A stretch of 64,000 bases of DNA from Neodiprion pinetum (taxonomy: Eukaryota; Arthropoda; Insecta; Hymenoptera; Diprionidae), in assembly GCF_021155775.2 (NCBI RefSeq), contig NC_060233.1, positions 5,994,501 to 6,058,500 on the forward strand, in the 5' to 3' direction. The notes beneath the pieces were generated by a model. That model was not told the DNA's origin. It saw only the letters and a program-made list of their open reading frames with translations, and did not search any database. Of the stretch, positions 24,900-40,020 are shown piece by piece (the stretch's first letter is position 1; each line of letters begins with the position of its first letter). A program made the position numbers and the translations under genes.

Positions 24900-26561
24900 C
24901 ACGAGAAAAAGAAGAGAAAATTTTTCAAAAATCATTCGTCATTACTGCAGAATAGAAAAATTTCCGTCGTCGTTGCTTTTTCGGCGCAAAAACTTTGGTG
25001 ATTAAAAAATACGAGTAACGGCATGGTTATTTTGAGAAATAATTATTGTTCGTATTACCTGTTCCGTAACAACTGGGAATAACATCGATGTTTCCAAATT
25101 GATTTCTCATCGTGAATGATTCAGTGCTCGAGTAATTATGAAACGCTACAATGAACCTATTTTACATTCATAATTTTCTTGCCCGTTTTTTTTTTTTTGT
25201 ATTATTTACATAACAAGAAATTCATTGTTAACTAAATATAACAGTAAAATTTGCGAATTGCGATAGAAGAAAGGAAAACAGTTAAAAACGTTCAGTTCAT
25301 ACATCAAATCGTTACTCTCAAATTAGGCGTATTCGAAGAAATTTGAAATTTCCTTATATTATGTAGAGATTTCGATGCGTCTTTTTTTTCCGAATCACGT
25401 GTACTTTTCACTTAATCCGTTCACATCAAAATGCAAACATTTAGTCCAAATGTTTTTTTACCTTGCGCATAGAAACACTTTTCGAACGATTTTCAACGTT
25501 CATCCCGGAATGTGAGAATAATTGTACTAAAAAATTTGTCAGATAATTTTACCACTAATTCGTATACTTGACAATTATTTAATAACGAGACTACACACAG
25601 CATATATCTCGAGAAAATGGTAAAAAGCAAAGATCAAGATTGCACGCTGTGTGGCGTAAAAAAAAAAAAAAAAAAAATAAAAAAAAAAAAAAAAAAAATG
25701 AAGTAAACGGACGAACAAATTCTATTCTATTAAATCGCGTTTAATAAGAAAAAATATGCATTGTACCGTTGCAATGCAACAAGTACACGCGTTGTATGTC
25801 ACGCAGACATTGCGCATGACGGTAACATTCACCTTGGGCCTTGGCAATAAAATTTTACGTCGTAGTAAACGTTCGCCGAACGCACACAAGAGCATCGATT
25901 TCTCTATCAATCCACGTGTAATCGGTCATATGAAATGATGGGTTGACTTGTAGGAATTCCGTTGACCTTAACCAATAGACCGTTGCACCGACGATGCAGT
26001 GCAATTTATACATTGTACGGATTAGAAGTTAATTAATTATTCGATTCAACTTATTCGCAATACGAATCTGCGCGGAAAAATTAATTTTCCAAATTTCAAA
26101 CATTCGCGTTTTTACTCATTTCGTCGTTCCGTAATATCTTGTATTTCATTTTCTTACAATTGTTGAAGAAAATTTCGTCTCGTTTCATCTCCGTCTTTAA
26201 TTCGTATTTTTTTTAATTTTATTTTTTTTATTTTTTATTCATTCATTTATTTTTTTTCTCCTTCCTATCCAACACGTCACGAGTGTCCGTACCGCAGTAT
26301 CCTCGTTTAGCGTTAAACGTATTGCATCATCCAGAAGCTCTTGGAAGATTATGAAAATGATTCATGATCTGCGCGTGATTGTTTTTCATTGTTTGTAAAA
26401 AAAAAAAAAAAATAAAATCAAGGAAGTCTGGAAGTTATTCCTGATTATCTTACGTTTGTCTCTGTCAATTTGCCAATGGTTGAAATACAGTCGGCCGACC
26501 GAATAAAAACAAAAAAAAAAATTCTTTTTCACACCGTATTTTTCCATCCTTGAAGTAATAC

Positions 26562-26562
<1 letters not shown>

Positions 26563-26589
<27 letters not shown>
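26563..26589. repeat. (AAT)n microsatellite
   Basis: Nine units. Other AAT runs lie at about 57661-57686 and 59781-59818. Confidence 0.9.
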
Positions 26590-26592
<3 letters not shown>

Positions 26593-27505
26593 CAACAATA
26601 TCATGCGCGCGGTTATAATACGAGAGTTGTGTATCAACCATTGTAAAATTATGCATTTTTCGTTTCCGTGAAGAAGAAAAGACAAAAAAAAATAAAATAA
26701 ACAAATAAATAAATTTCTACACGCACACGTTGAAAACTTTTCTTATCTTTTTTTTTTTCTCACACACATGCAGTGTGTGAAGAAAAAAATTCATCAGGAA
26801 TTCGTTATTGCAGTCGCGGTTTTTAACTTTCTCTGTGAGTGAATCGACGCCGTTTTGAAATGGAATTATTAATCGGGAAGAAATTCACTTTTACGCGACT
26901 TTCCGCGCAAGCGATTCGTTTGGGTTTTTTTTTTTTTTTGTCCATATCATCTGAAAACGAATTCGCGAATGACAATTCCGGCGATGGAGCGGAAATATAA
27001 ATTGTTCGAACAATTTCTAATTTTTGAATTATGTATACATGTACATGCAGAGTGTGCAAAACGGACGTAAAAAAAGAGTAAACAAGGCTCGAGCAATTGC
27101 GGAAGAAAAATTGAAACGCGACAAATGCAAGGAATGAATTAAAATCGACGAAAATTTGTCGCAGAATCGAATACGAAGAAAATTCGACGAATAAATGACG
27201 GTGGTAATTTGGCACGGTAAAATGATTTTCACAACTGTTGAAATGGTGTGAAAATCGCGACGGAAAATTCAAATTCGGACGAACGACAGGTGCCTGGATA
27301 ACGAATATAAATAATAAGAATGAATAATAAAACTGCAAACAGGTTGCGAGTGACTTCTCGTCAGAGAAAGCTAACTTGTGCACTGTAAAACGGTGGGGAA
27401 TACGGGAAGAACGAGAGAGCGGGTGAAAGAGAAATAAATAAAGAGAGAGAGAGAGCGAATCATTGGAGGGGGAAGGCGAGCGAAGATGTCAAAGCTCGAG
27501 ATCGG

Positions 27506-27542
27506 TATAAGAGTCGGGCCCCCAGAGTGTAAAGAGTCAGTC
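27506..27542 (+). promoter_or_regulatory. Core promoter for nocturnin exon C (GAGA + TATA + Inr)
   Basis: GGTATAAG (TATAA at 27506-27510) is followed by TCAGTC at 27537-27542, with the predicted +1 at 27539. GAGAG blocks at about 27412-27455 lie just upstream. TATA, a TCAGT initiator and upstream GAGA elements is a familiar arrangement at regulated or paused insect promoters. Confidence 0.6.
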
Positions 27543-28230
27543 TGTAAACTAACGTAAACGGGGTTTGAAGGAATCGTTCGAAAATCGATTTCTCATTTCG
27601 TTCTTTACCGTAATTTGAGTCGAATGAAAGTGGCGATTTTTATTTTCATTAATTTTATTTCATACGTACGGTGAATTCCATGAGTATCGATGAACAAAAA
27701 TTAATATTACAATAATCGGTGAGATAATAGTAATAATAATAGTAATAATAATAACAAAAACAACAACAACGTATTAAAATATCCTCAGTGTATTCCAGTG
27801 AGTGATAATTTCGTCTGAATATAATTACAACGTGTAAGCGCAATTGGTGTGAAAAAAAATGTTGAAAAGTTGAGAAAGAATATTGTTTACGATCGATTAA
27901 AAAGTAAATTAATGTTATAGGATAAAATTGACAGTTGTGTACCAGTGTAAAGTTGAGGATAAAAATTTTTATCCTCATCCGTGCATTGATATAATTGATA
28001 AGTACATTGAATGTGGATCGATACACTTTGACGAGTGTTCGAGTATAAAATTGTAATCGACAATTTGAGAGTAAAGAAGTTTGAAAGTATTTCTTCGGTT
28101 AGACATCTCGCGTTACAGCGAGACAGGAGGATTAAAATCTGGCTAATTTCGCTGTATGATTGCGAAATTGACTTGGTAGTATAAAAAAAGAAAAAGTTAA
28201 AAATCGTATATCAAGTGACGCGGCGCAGCG

Positions 28231-28355
28231 ATGTCTTCGCAAATGATGTTTCTAACGCTGCGAAATGACGAGACACTCGCCATTACGCCCGCGCCGTCAA
28301 CCGCAAAAGAAGATAGCCTTAAACCGTATCATTTGCAACATTTCATTATTCAACG
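28231..28355 (+). CDS. cu (noct): Nocturnin alternative first coding exon C
   Basis: ATG at 28231 (G at -3) opens 41 codons plus 2 nt to the strong donor CG|GTAAGA at 28355/28356. Joined to 37430 it gives Arg-MGSF and a 436-aa isoform. The leader starts MSSQMMFLTLRNDETLA, then PAPSTAKEDS. It is mixed in charge, with no presequence or signal-peptide character, so it is probably cytosolic. It sits about 690 nt below the TATA+Inr promoter at 27506-27539 with no intervening intron visible, making one first exon of about 817 nt. A (GA)n tract begins a few bases past the donor. Confidence 0.72.
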
Positions 28356-28361
28356 GTAAGA

Positions 28362-32064
<3,703 letters not shown>

Positions 32065-32099
32065 ATGAGATATCTCAGGACAGTCCTCGTCCGTTTCAG
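32065..32099 (+). CDS. cu (noct): Nocturnin alternative first coding exon D (short leader)
   Basis: ATG at 32065 opens 11 codons plus 2 nt (MRYLRTVLVRF) to donor CAG|GTAACA at 32099/32100. Splicing to 37430 adds Arg and then MGSF, for a 406-aa isoform. No other ATG occurs in the roughly 300 nt upstream, so it would be the first AUG of a transcript starting in the CpG-rich region at 31.7-32.0 kb. The start context (T at -3) is weak, and leaky scanning to the MGSF Met is possible. The leader is short, basic and hydrophobic. Support is phase match and promoter-like context only. Confidence 0.5.
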
Positions 32100-34170
32100 G
32101 TAACAACACGGTGTGCGTGTCGTTCAACTGTTTTATCAGATAATCTTTATCTAATTATCTCAGCCAACTTCACGTTTATCGCGTTATCGCAGGTCGCGGG
32201 TATACTTATATTTACCTGTTGTACGTGCATACGTGACGTTGAGATATTTAAATCGTGAAAACGTGTCGCAACAGGTGAACTTGGCCTATTTTTTTTACCC
32301 CAAACTACTGCGAAAATGCTCTATTTGCTACTCACGTGACGACTGGCCAATTTGTAAGTTTGAATCCGTGAACTTGAGAGCGGAATCGGTGCGATTTAAA
32401 CGTGTTCGATACTGTGGTTGTTTTGCATACGTATCTGATATCTGTTTAGTAAATCGACTCTTGATACTCGTATCTGTAACTGGTTGTGGTGGATTACTAG
32501 TTTTTTTGATTGGTAAAATGATCACAGGGCATTGCCTGCAAAGGTTTTCAGTCGAGAAACGGATTTTTATGAATACCTTATGAATAACTTGTATTACGTA
32601 TAGAAAAATAATATCTTTCAACGATCATCTGTTGGAAACTAAAAGAAACTGTGAACAGTCATTTTGACTGATAAAATAACGTTATACACTTAATGATATA
32701 CGAGAATTCAATAACGAGGAGACTCGATTCTAAAATACCTAATTATTATATCAAGTTTTAGTTTTTCGTTTTAACAAAATTAATCACCGAGTTTCAATAG
32801 TGTCGTAGCATTTATTATCGTGCACCAATCAAACATGGGATTAACTATTCACAGATGAAAGTTTCACAAGGTTAAATTAGAAAGCCTTTCAGGAAACAGG
32901 TAATTCACGACTCGGTAAAGGATTATGATAAGGATTAAATCGTGTTCAGGTTTACTTCCACTTATAATTTTGTCTCTCTAGAAGCATTCAGTCCAGGCTA
33001 TTTGTACTTATCGAGAGGTTTAACGGTTTTCACCAAATTCCTGTACGGCTGCATCGGTTCAGCTTAATGATTGCCGGCGGCACAATTCTCTTGGTAAATT
33101 CTACACGAATCCCGAGTTTTATTTTTTCGGAAATTTTAACACCACACTCGAAGCCGTTACAACAGAAGACTTCCTTATTTTCTAGAAAATGCTAAGCAAA
33201 ACGAACCGCGATTGACACGACCTTAATCTCAATTGCTAAACAGCTACTTCAGTAAACGGTCAATGAATGTTATTGTGTATTCTGAAACCTGTAGAAATAC
33301 GCGATTGTCCAAGCATTCAGACAGTTTTGTAATGAAAGTAAATTCTGACATTCGACTGACAAAATTTTCCTAAAGTGAAAATCCTGCGTCACGCTGCCAG
33401 TTTTTACATGATTAATTTCTAATTTTACAACGTCTCGTCATCATGTGTACAAGTATACCTACTCGCAATTAGTATGTTTACAAACATCTTATTTTATACC
33501 CCTATAAACAATTTATCCGCATCTTTGCGTTTTAATAATAAACACACGTGATATAAAAAGCCGGTAGTCTTTTGTAAATTATTTTTCATAGCTATTCTTG
33601 AACGTTTAACGATTAAAGTTGAATATATTGTAAGACGAAATTTTTTATTGACAGTTATTACACTTATTTTAATTTAAATAAATTGTCTAGGAAACCTGTA
33701 AAATGACTTGAGGCACGTGTAAAACTTCGGAATTCATCCTTCGTTCAATTTCAATACCCAAGAAGATATCTCTTGATCTTTGGCTCCAAAAAATATAGTG
33801 CTCACTAAGGGATGCTCCTGCAAATAGAATATTTTCATGAAAATTTTCATGGCCAAGATTTCTTTTTTCGTACGATTCAGGAACCTCATTACGATCAACT
33901 TGTAATAATTTGAGAGTTGAGAAAACTTGACATTAATCCCAAAGCTTTGTTCGTACATCGGAGAGCTTTTTGAGCCGGACGATGGAAACTTGAACCGCGT
34001 AAGCGTTGTTTTGTTTATCGCAAGGTGTTTTCCTCCGAGTAACCTAGATCCGATTTCTGTCGGTGCCAGGAAATCTCTCGTGTCTATACGCACACCCATT
34101 ATACGCAATTATTCCTATTCTCGTTATCGTAAACACGCATCAGGTGTATAACACAATTTCCACACATATG

Positions 34171-34201
<31 letters not shown>

Positions 34202-34269
34202 TCAACGCCGTGTCGTCTTTAGCGTTTGGATTGGAAAGCAGCATCTGTAAAGACGACAAGTGGACTTAA

Positions 34270-34700
34270 AATAGGCACGGCCAATCGGCTGCAGTGCATG
34301 CGTCTCGCTAGGGCTTGCTTAACGAGATTTCCTTCCGTATGACATTGAACTACAACGACCTTGTCGCGTTGCCAGAGCCACGGTGACTCTAGGTCATCCT
34401 GTGCCAGCCACGGCCACGGCTTAAAGCCCGTCTCGCACGGCTCGATTAAAGCTCGTCTGATCCGAAGCTAGTTTTTTCACTTCGGTCTGTCCTCGGATCG
34501 GCGGTGAGTCGAGAATTTATATTTTACGTAACGCGAGCATGTTTTACGCGTTTTTCCACGCGTGTTCTCCGTACACAAAGTATCCGTTTCTATAACGGTC
34601 GAGTGAGTCTGCGAATGCGCATGCGCGGAGTACTGAAAATACCGCTTTTAAGTCCCAGGAGTTGAAAGTGGTCTTTTCCGCACTGCGCGCATGCGCTGTT
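34270..34700. promoter_or_regulatory. Promoter-like GC-rich patch with CCAAT and NRF1-like motifs
   Basis: GGCCAATCGG lies near 34278, TGCGCATGCGCG at 34616-34627 and GCGCATGCGC at 34687-34696. The composition is richer in CpG than the flanks. Confidence 0.35.
34400..34503 (+). other. Possible non-coding first exon of nocturnin
   Basis: The donor GCG|GTGAGT at 34503/34504 follows a stretch without ATG (about 34345-34503). A CCAAT box (about 34278) lies upstream, and two NRF1-like palindromes (34616-34627, 34687-34696) lie just downstream. A transcript spliced from here to 37430 would first meet the ATG of MGSF and yield the leaderless 394-aa form. The left end is not defined. Confidence 0.3.
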
Positions 34701-36632
34701 GCGAACAAATCTGACATCACGCGACTCTAACCTCGATTTCGCGCTTCGTGAAAAACGCATAACATACTATTGTTATATCAAGAATCTTATGCGACCAGGA
34801 AGCGACGGTTCTTTCGGATCGCTTATTTGCGATATTCGTCTTCGGCTCATCTACGACTCGTCTTGCAAATTTACGCTCGAAAAGACCGAGTTTGCCTCCT
34901 TGACACCCAATGTAATATTGTCGCAGGTCGAGGTGTTGTCAAATATTCACGTAATAAAATGGATATTCCATATTTTTATTTCGAAACACTTTGAAATCGT
35001 TAAATATTCTAATAGATTTATTTTCGCGATTTTGAAGCGGTGTTAAATGAAAAATTGATGCACAAATTTTTCTTTAGAATTTTAGTATTTGATTCTCTCG
35101 AATTTTTCTAAAATTATCGTAGCTTAGAAATGTACAATTCAGTCAAATTTTCAATGTTCGATCCCCTCGTAATTAAAGTAACGAAAAGATATTTAATTAC
35201 GACTTGTTGTTAGCATCTTTCTTAAACATGTTATACGTTTGTCGACTGGCTGTTGAAACATTTCTCCGTGTTTTTTTCTTGACAATAATTATACTCGCAT
35301 TGTTAGGTTGCGATTTCTGATTCGCTTGTTGACGCGAATATTTTTTCTTCCATTTTGCACGTGACTTTCACCGTCATTACGAGTCTGTTTATAAAACAGT
35401 GAAAAACGGAAAATCATGAGTTGCATTCGAGCTTGCAAGTCGAGAACAGTGACGTAATTACTCGATAAGCATATGCCAAGAACGTGGATACTTTTTTCAC
35501 ACGATTTTTGAGATATTAAAAATTCAAATACACCTTAACACTGAAGTTTGATATTTTCTTTCGAAACACGAGTTCAAATATCTGATCTGAAACGTCCGCT
35601 TGACTAATCGTAATCATTAAAGAATGCAGGAATCCATTATTTGTGAGACTTGAAGTGTGTAAGAAATTTGTAAAACAAGTGGAACATTTTTAAATCAACG
35701 ATTACAAAATCATCGATTGCAACGTTCAAGACAAACACATCCGCTTACGTTTATTATTCATAACTGTTGCATCGTAATCTCAATCATATTAAGAAGCAAG
35801 CGATCGACATTAAAGGACGTTGATGAACGAAGAACCTCAACTTGGCAGATCGTATGAATTTGTTGATGTTATTGAAATGGAAAGGAGCGGCGGAATTGTT
35901 GAACAGAACAGGTTATGTTTCGATTCGATAAATCATTCTCCGAAGCTGGTATTTCGGGTGTTTTTTTTTTATTTTTTTTCATTTTTTATCTTCTTATTTT
36001 TCAATCGTTACCGATCGCGTCTTACGAGCCGGAAGCGATGATACAGTGACTGGGTCGCAACGTTGATCGCGATGCGACAAGGAAGTAGCCGATCCACGAC
36101 GATGTTTGCGTGCAAAGAAAGCAAAACCGGTTAAATATACGACAGGTAGGCATAATGCGAATATCGGTAAGGCGCACCGGCGATCTGCAGGAAATCGAAT
36201 CCTGAGGACAGGTCAGGAATTTAAATGCCGTTCCGTAATACGCGCGCGGTACTGTGCATAAAACCTTTGGAAGGTTGCGCAGAGACGAGGAACTCCGCAT
36301 TTAAAAGTCCGTAGGTCTTACGCAATAAGTAAGACAAAACCGGATTACCTACAACTTCTCAGCGACACGGTGTTAAGAATATACGGGAAACTATCCGCTG
36401 CATTTATTTATTGCTTGCTTAGTCGGAAACTTGCTTAAAGTATACTTTCGAATTTCGGGCTTGTCGATATCTGACCGATAATAATCGATGAGTGTGTGTA
36501 TATAATATATATATATGTGTGTATAAGTAATAAGGCAGCAGTAACCGTAGTGTTTAGAAAGTTTGGTATACATAATATGACACACGCAGTACGCATTAAG
36601 TCAGATAATGTATCGTTACACAAGGAAGTTGA

Positions 36633-37254
36633 GGGGGTCGTCTAGAGTGCAAAGGCTGTTCGTTTAAACGTTTTTTTGGGTATGTTTTTAAATACGAATT
36701 ATTGAAATTAAATTTTTCATAATTTTTACATTGTATTTATTGATGTTTAAACAAACTTTGTGAATTTTTTTGGAGACGAAATAGTGAGTATAACCTAACG
36801 TTTACTGGCTCGATAGAAACGCAGGTGAAACATAGTGTAGACATGATATCTCAAGAAGCAACGATTGCTTTGGTAGTTTTTGTTTGACAAAAAAAAAATC
36901 GTAATTTGCATTTCTTTCACGTTTGCTTAGCTCGTAAAAGAAGAACTACCAAAGCAATCGTAATTATTCTAGTTTAGGCGATAGGTATAGGTATTTAATA
37001 ATAAAGATGACGTAAGAAGATGCTTTTTGAGATATCTTGACTACAATTTTTTTTTTCATACGTTCCTATCTTTCGTATCGCGCAATATACATTAAGTTAT
37101 ACGCACTACTTTACCGTCAAAAAAATGCACAAAGTTTGTTTAAATGTCAACAAATGTGATGTGAAAATTATGAGAAATTTTAGTTGAATGATTTGTCTTA
37201 AAAAATAGTGAAACAAAACCTTTAGAAAAACAGTATTTTAACTAAACGACCCCC
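36633..37254. mobile_element. Long foldback element, 622 bp
   Basis: The ends are GGGGGTCGT and ACGACCCCC. The two halves are imperfect reverse complements over most of their length; shared blocks include ACAAACTTTGTG and GATATCTCAA. A perfect 17-bp inner pair is CGATTGCTTTGGTAGTT and its complement. The flanks read TGA on both sides, a possible 3-bp target duplication. It ends 175 bp before the shared nocturnin acceptor. No coding frame; family not assigned. Confidence 0.8.
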
Positions 37255-37429
37255 TGAAACGCGTTGCGACATAATTCAAGATTATTCTTAATGATCGACG
37301 TTGTTCGAAAACCAGTAAGAGAAAAAAGAAAAGTAGAAATAGTTATCCGTTGGGTAATTTTATTTTACGACATAGCGATTGGTAGTGAGATTATATTCCT
37401 AACATGTTTTTTCCATTAAAAATTTTCAG

Positions 37430-40020
37430 GATGGGGAGTTTCACGTCGTCGCCTAAAATTCTAAACGAGGATGCCCAGGACTCGGACATTAATCTACCGG
37501 CTAGAATGACTCGCTCGGAAATGCTCGATCGGTGTCGATGCGAAGGCGTTCAGCCACTTTTGAGACGACATTTCAAAGGCGCGATCAAAGATGTCGGCGT
37601 CAATACTGCGGACGATTTTAAAATGCTACAAATCAATGCTGTTAAAAAAAGTTAGTATAACTGTGCAGTCTGTGTATTTTTAATTTCCCGAAGGGGAAAA
37701 ATGACGTATGTACATTAGGGTGTTCCAGAAAAAAATCGTGGAAAATCGTGGATTATGTTTTTTCCTGAAGCATCCTAATGTATATTCATCATATTCCAAA
37801 ATTATTCCAAAACCTTTCAGTTATTGATAATATTATCTCACCTTACAAATTTAATTGATCATCGATTATTTCACATTCTTGTTTCCGTATTCAGACTTAT
37901 CGGTACGTTTCTACTTACGCTTCCCGTTCAATAAACTACACTGCAATCGTGTTTCTTCCAATCAAAGATTTTCAATTCCGTCTACATCGATCGACGATTA
38001 ATTAATTAATGTCCTTTCAGCTTGCGTGCAGCCGTTGAAGAGCCCAAACAAGATACGAGTATTCCAGTGGAACGTATTGTCGCAATGTAAGTCGATCCGT
38101 TAGTAAAAATCGCGGCTTTCCAGCTGCATTTGTGTGTCGTCAACTTCTTGGCTTCACATGTGACAGTCCACGTGTACTTCCTATTAACAATAAAGATGTA
38201 ATCATTCGATGTTCAACAGCACTGGGAACAACAAACGACAGTTTCGTCTGTTGTCCGGAGGACGCTCTGGAATGGGGAAACAGGCGATATCAGATCGTCC
38301 AGGAGATCCTGGAATACGCACCGGATGTAATCTGCCTCCAGGAGGTGGACCACTTCAACTTCCTGAAGGCCTGCCTGGAGACCCAAGGATACACCGGCAC
38401 CTTCTTCCCGAAACCGGATTCGCCCTGCCTTTACCTCGACGGCAACAACGGGCCTGACGGATGCGCGCTTTTCTACAGACGCGAAAAGTTCGACTTTGTC
38501 AAGTCCGACACCAGGGTGCTGGAGGTCTGGCGAGTCCAGAGTAACCAAGTCGCCGTAGTCGCCGTTCTCAGGGTCCGGGAAACCGGCAGGGAGTTTTTGG
38601 TAGCCGGTACTCATCTCAAAGCCAGAAAAGGCGCCCTCTTATCGACCCTCAGGAACGAACAGGGCAAGGACCTCCTCGATTTCGTCCATTCCAGCGCGGA
38701 AGGAAGGCCCGTTATTCTTTGTGGAGATTTCAACGCGGAACCGACGGAACCGATCTACAGGACAGTCTTGGGATATCCGGGACTTAATTTAGGAAGCGCT
38801 TATGCAGGTGCGATCAATCGTCGTCGAACAATGTTTACTTCGTTTACGAGTTGGGCTTTCCGTACCCAGCTCTCGAACAATCTTCGTAAATAGATGCTAA
38901 TTTAAACGTTTGCCCGAACATTGCCGCGAAAGTTGACGCTGAACGTTTCTAATCGAACTTTTCTAAACAAAGCTCAAACACCCGTGAACGATTTAAACAT
39001 GCTGCAATATTCATCCTATTGACAATTCATTCTCGTTATATTTTTCCTAATGATTTTCAAACTCGCGTTTCGTTCATCGCTGAAATTAGACGAGTTTTTT
39101 TCTAAACGATCTCTCCAACTCGTTTTCGACTTTGGATTCGAAACACTCGACGTATCAAATATATGCCCAGAAGTTTGTACTGCAGAAGAAAGCAATGATC
39201 GAGTCTGAAGAATCTAGACACGTTTTGATCTGTTAATATTCATCAGAATTAAGACACTTTGATCGGATTGAAGTTTTTCAAATTTGTAACAAATTTCCAA
39301 AGCTTTGAAAACTTTGTCGGCTTACCCTCATCTCTCATGTCATGAGATTTTTACATGAGTTATTTTCAATATCTTGTACGTGAGTTACGATGAAAACGTA
39401 AAATTGAAGACCAATGTCCGGCAGAAACTTGTTCATTACATGTATACACGTAAATTTCTCCTTTATCAATGCACGGTCACTTGTACACATTATACGTTAC
39501 ACGGTGAAAGTTCCAAGTAGTCGCAACTGAACACGAAAGACTTCTGGGTATAAACAGGCGTGAGATCATTCGCTTCAGTTCCTCCTCTCATTCCGGACTT
39601 CCTGTTCGCGTTCCACTTGGTCTCGGTTTTTTGTTTTTTACTTTTTGTAGTTGTACTCGCCATACCTTGTACCGTTTTGCTATTTTTGTGCCAATTTGTC
39701 AACGTGCAGATCGACTTGCAGATTTTTCACCCAACAAGGATGTCCCTTCGATGGACAGAGAGCCACCCTACACGACGTGGAAGGTCCGAGACGAGGGCGA
39801 AGTCTGTCACACCATCGATTACGTATTTTACAACAAAGACGCCTTCGTGGTGAACGCCGTTCTCCAGTTTCCAACATCCGATGACATCGGCGAAGGTCGC
39901 GTGCCGTCCTACCAATATCCCAGCGACCATTTCTCCCTTTGCTGTGACTTCCGGTTTCAGGATCAAGAGAAAACTGGTCAGGCGCATATAGAGGAGCTCA
40001 AAGGCGTCAGTAGCTTATAA
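37430..40020 (+). CDS. cu (noct): Nocturnin / Curled, common catalytic part (4 exons)
   Basis: The exons are 37430-37650, 38021-38086, 38220-38807 and 39710-40020. All have AG/GT borders, with phases 2 in, then 1, 1, 1, and stop TAA. From the internal Met at 37431 the product is 394 aa. Visible are an EEP-fold core starting at RVFQWNVLSQ (about residue 86), CLQEVDH with the metal-binding Glu at 137, the PKPDSPC and NNGPDGCALF blocks, THLKAR (His 227), CGDFNAEPTEP (Asp 265, Asn 267), EPPYTTWK, the TIDY Asp 328 and PSDHFSL (Asp 364, His 365). These are the nocturnin signature, and no catalytic position looks lost. Known of the family: vertebrate nocturnin is a circadian protein first described as a deadenylase and later shown to remove the 2'-phosphate of NADP(H); the fly orthologue is curled. 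It has no leader of its own, because upstream first exons supply alternative N-termini. The last intron can use a second acceptor 12 nt downstream. Confidence 0.96.
37708..37795. mobile_element. Small inverted repeat in nocturnin intron
   Basis: ATGTACATTAGGGTGTTCCA pairs with the complement of CCTGAAGCATCCTAATGTAT. A related end (TTTCTGAAACACCCTAGTAA) lies at 14079-14098. Confidence 0.6.
38808..39709 (+). other. Last nocturnin intron
   Basis: 902 nt, donor GTGCGA. The acceptor CGTGCAG is at 39709, and a competing acceptor CTTGCAG ends at 39721. Confidence 0.85.

Larger units (their letters stand above)
19474..28230. other. Nocturnin intron and leader between exons B and C
   Basis: Mostly low-complexity AT-rich sequence with GA, TA, AAT and A/T runs and the element at 24792-24899. 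Six CACGTG E-boxes fall between 23.0 and 25.95 kb. A speculative leader exon is at 23910-24037. The exon C transcript leader occupies about 27539-28230. Confidence 0.55.
32100..36632. other. Nocturnin intron between exon D and the shared exons
   Basis: Contains the promoter-like patch at 34.3-34.7 kb and a speculative leader exon at 35823-35911. The rest is AT-rich non-coding. Confidence 0.55.

Noticed and set aside
33734..34108. 124-codon minus-strand frame
   Set aside because: No recognisable domain, promoter or splice partners; lies in a nocturnin intron.
38213..38614. 133-codon antisense frame inside a nocturnin exon
   Set aside because: Shadow of the coding strand.
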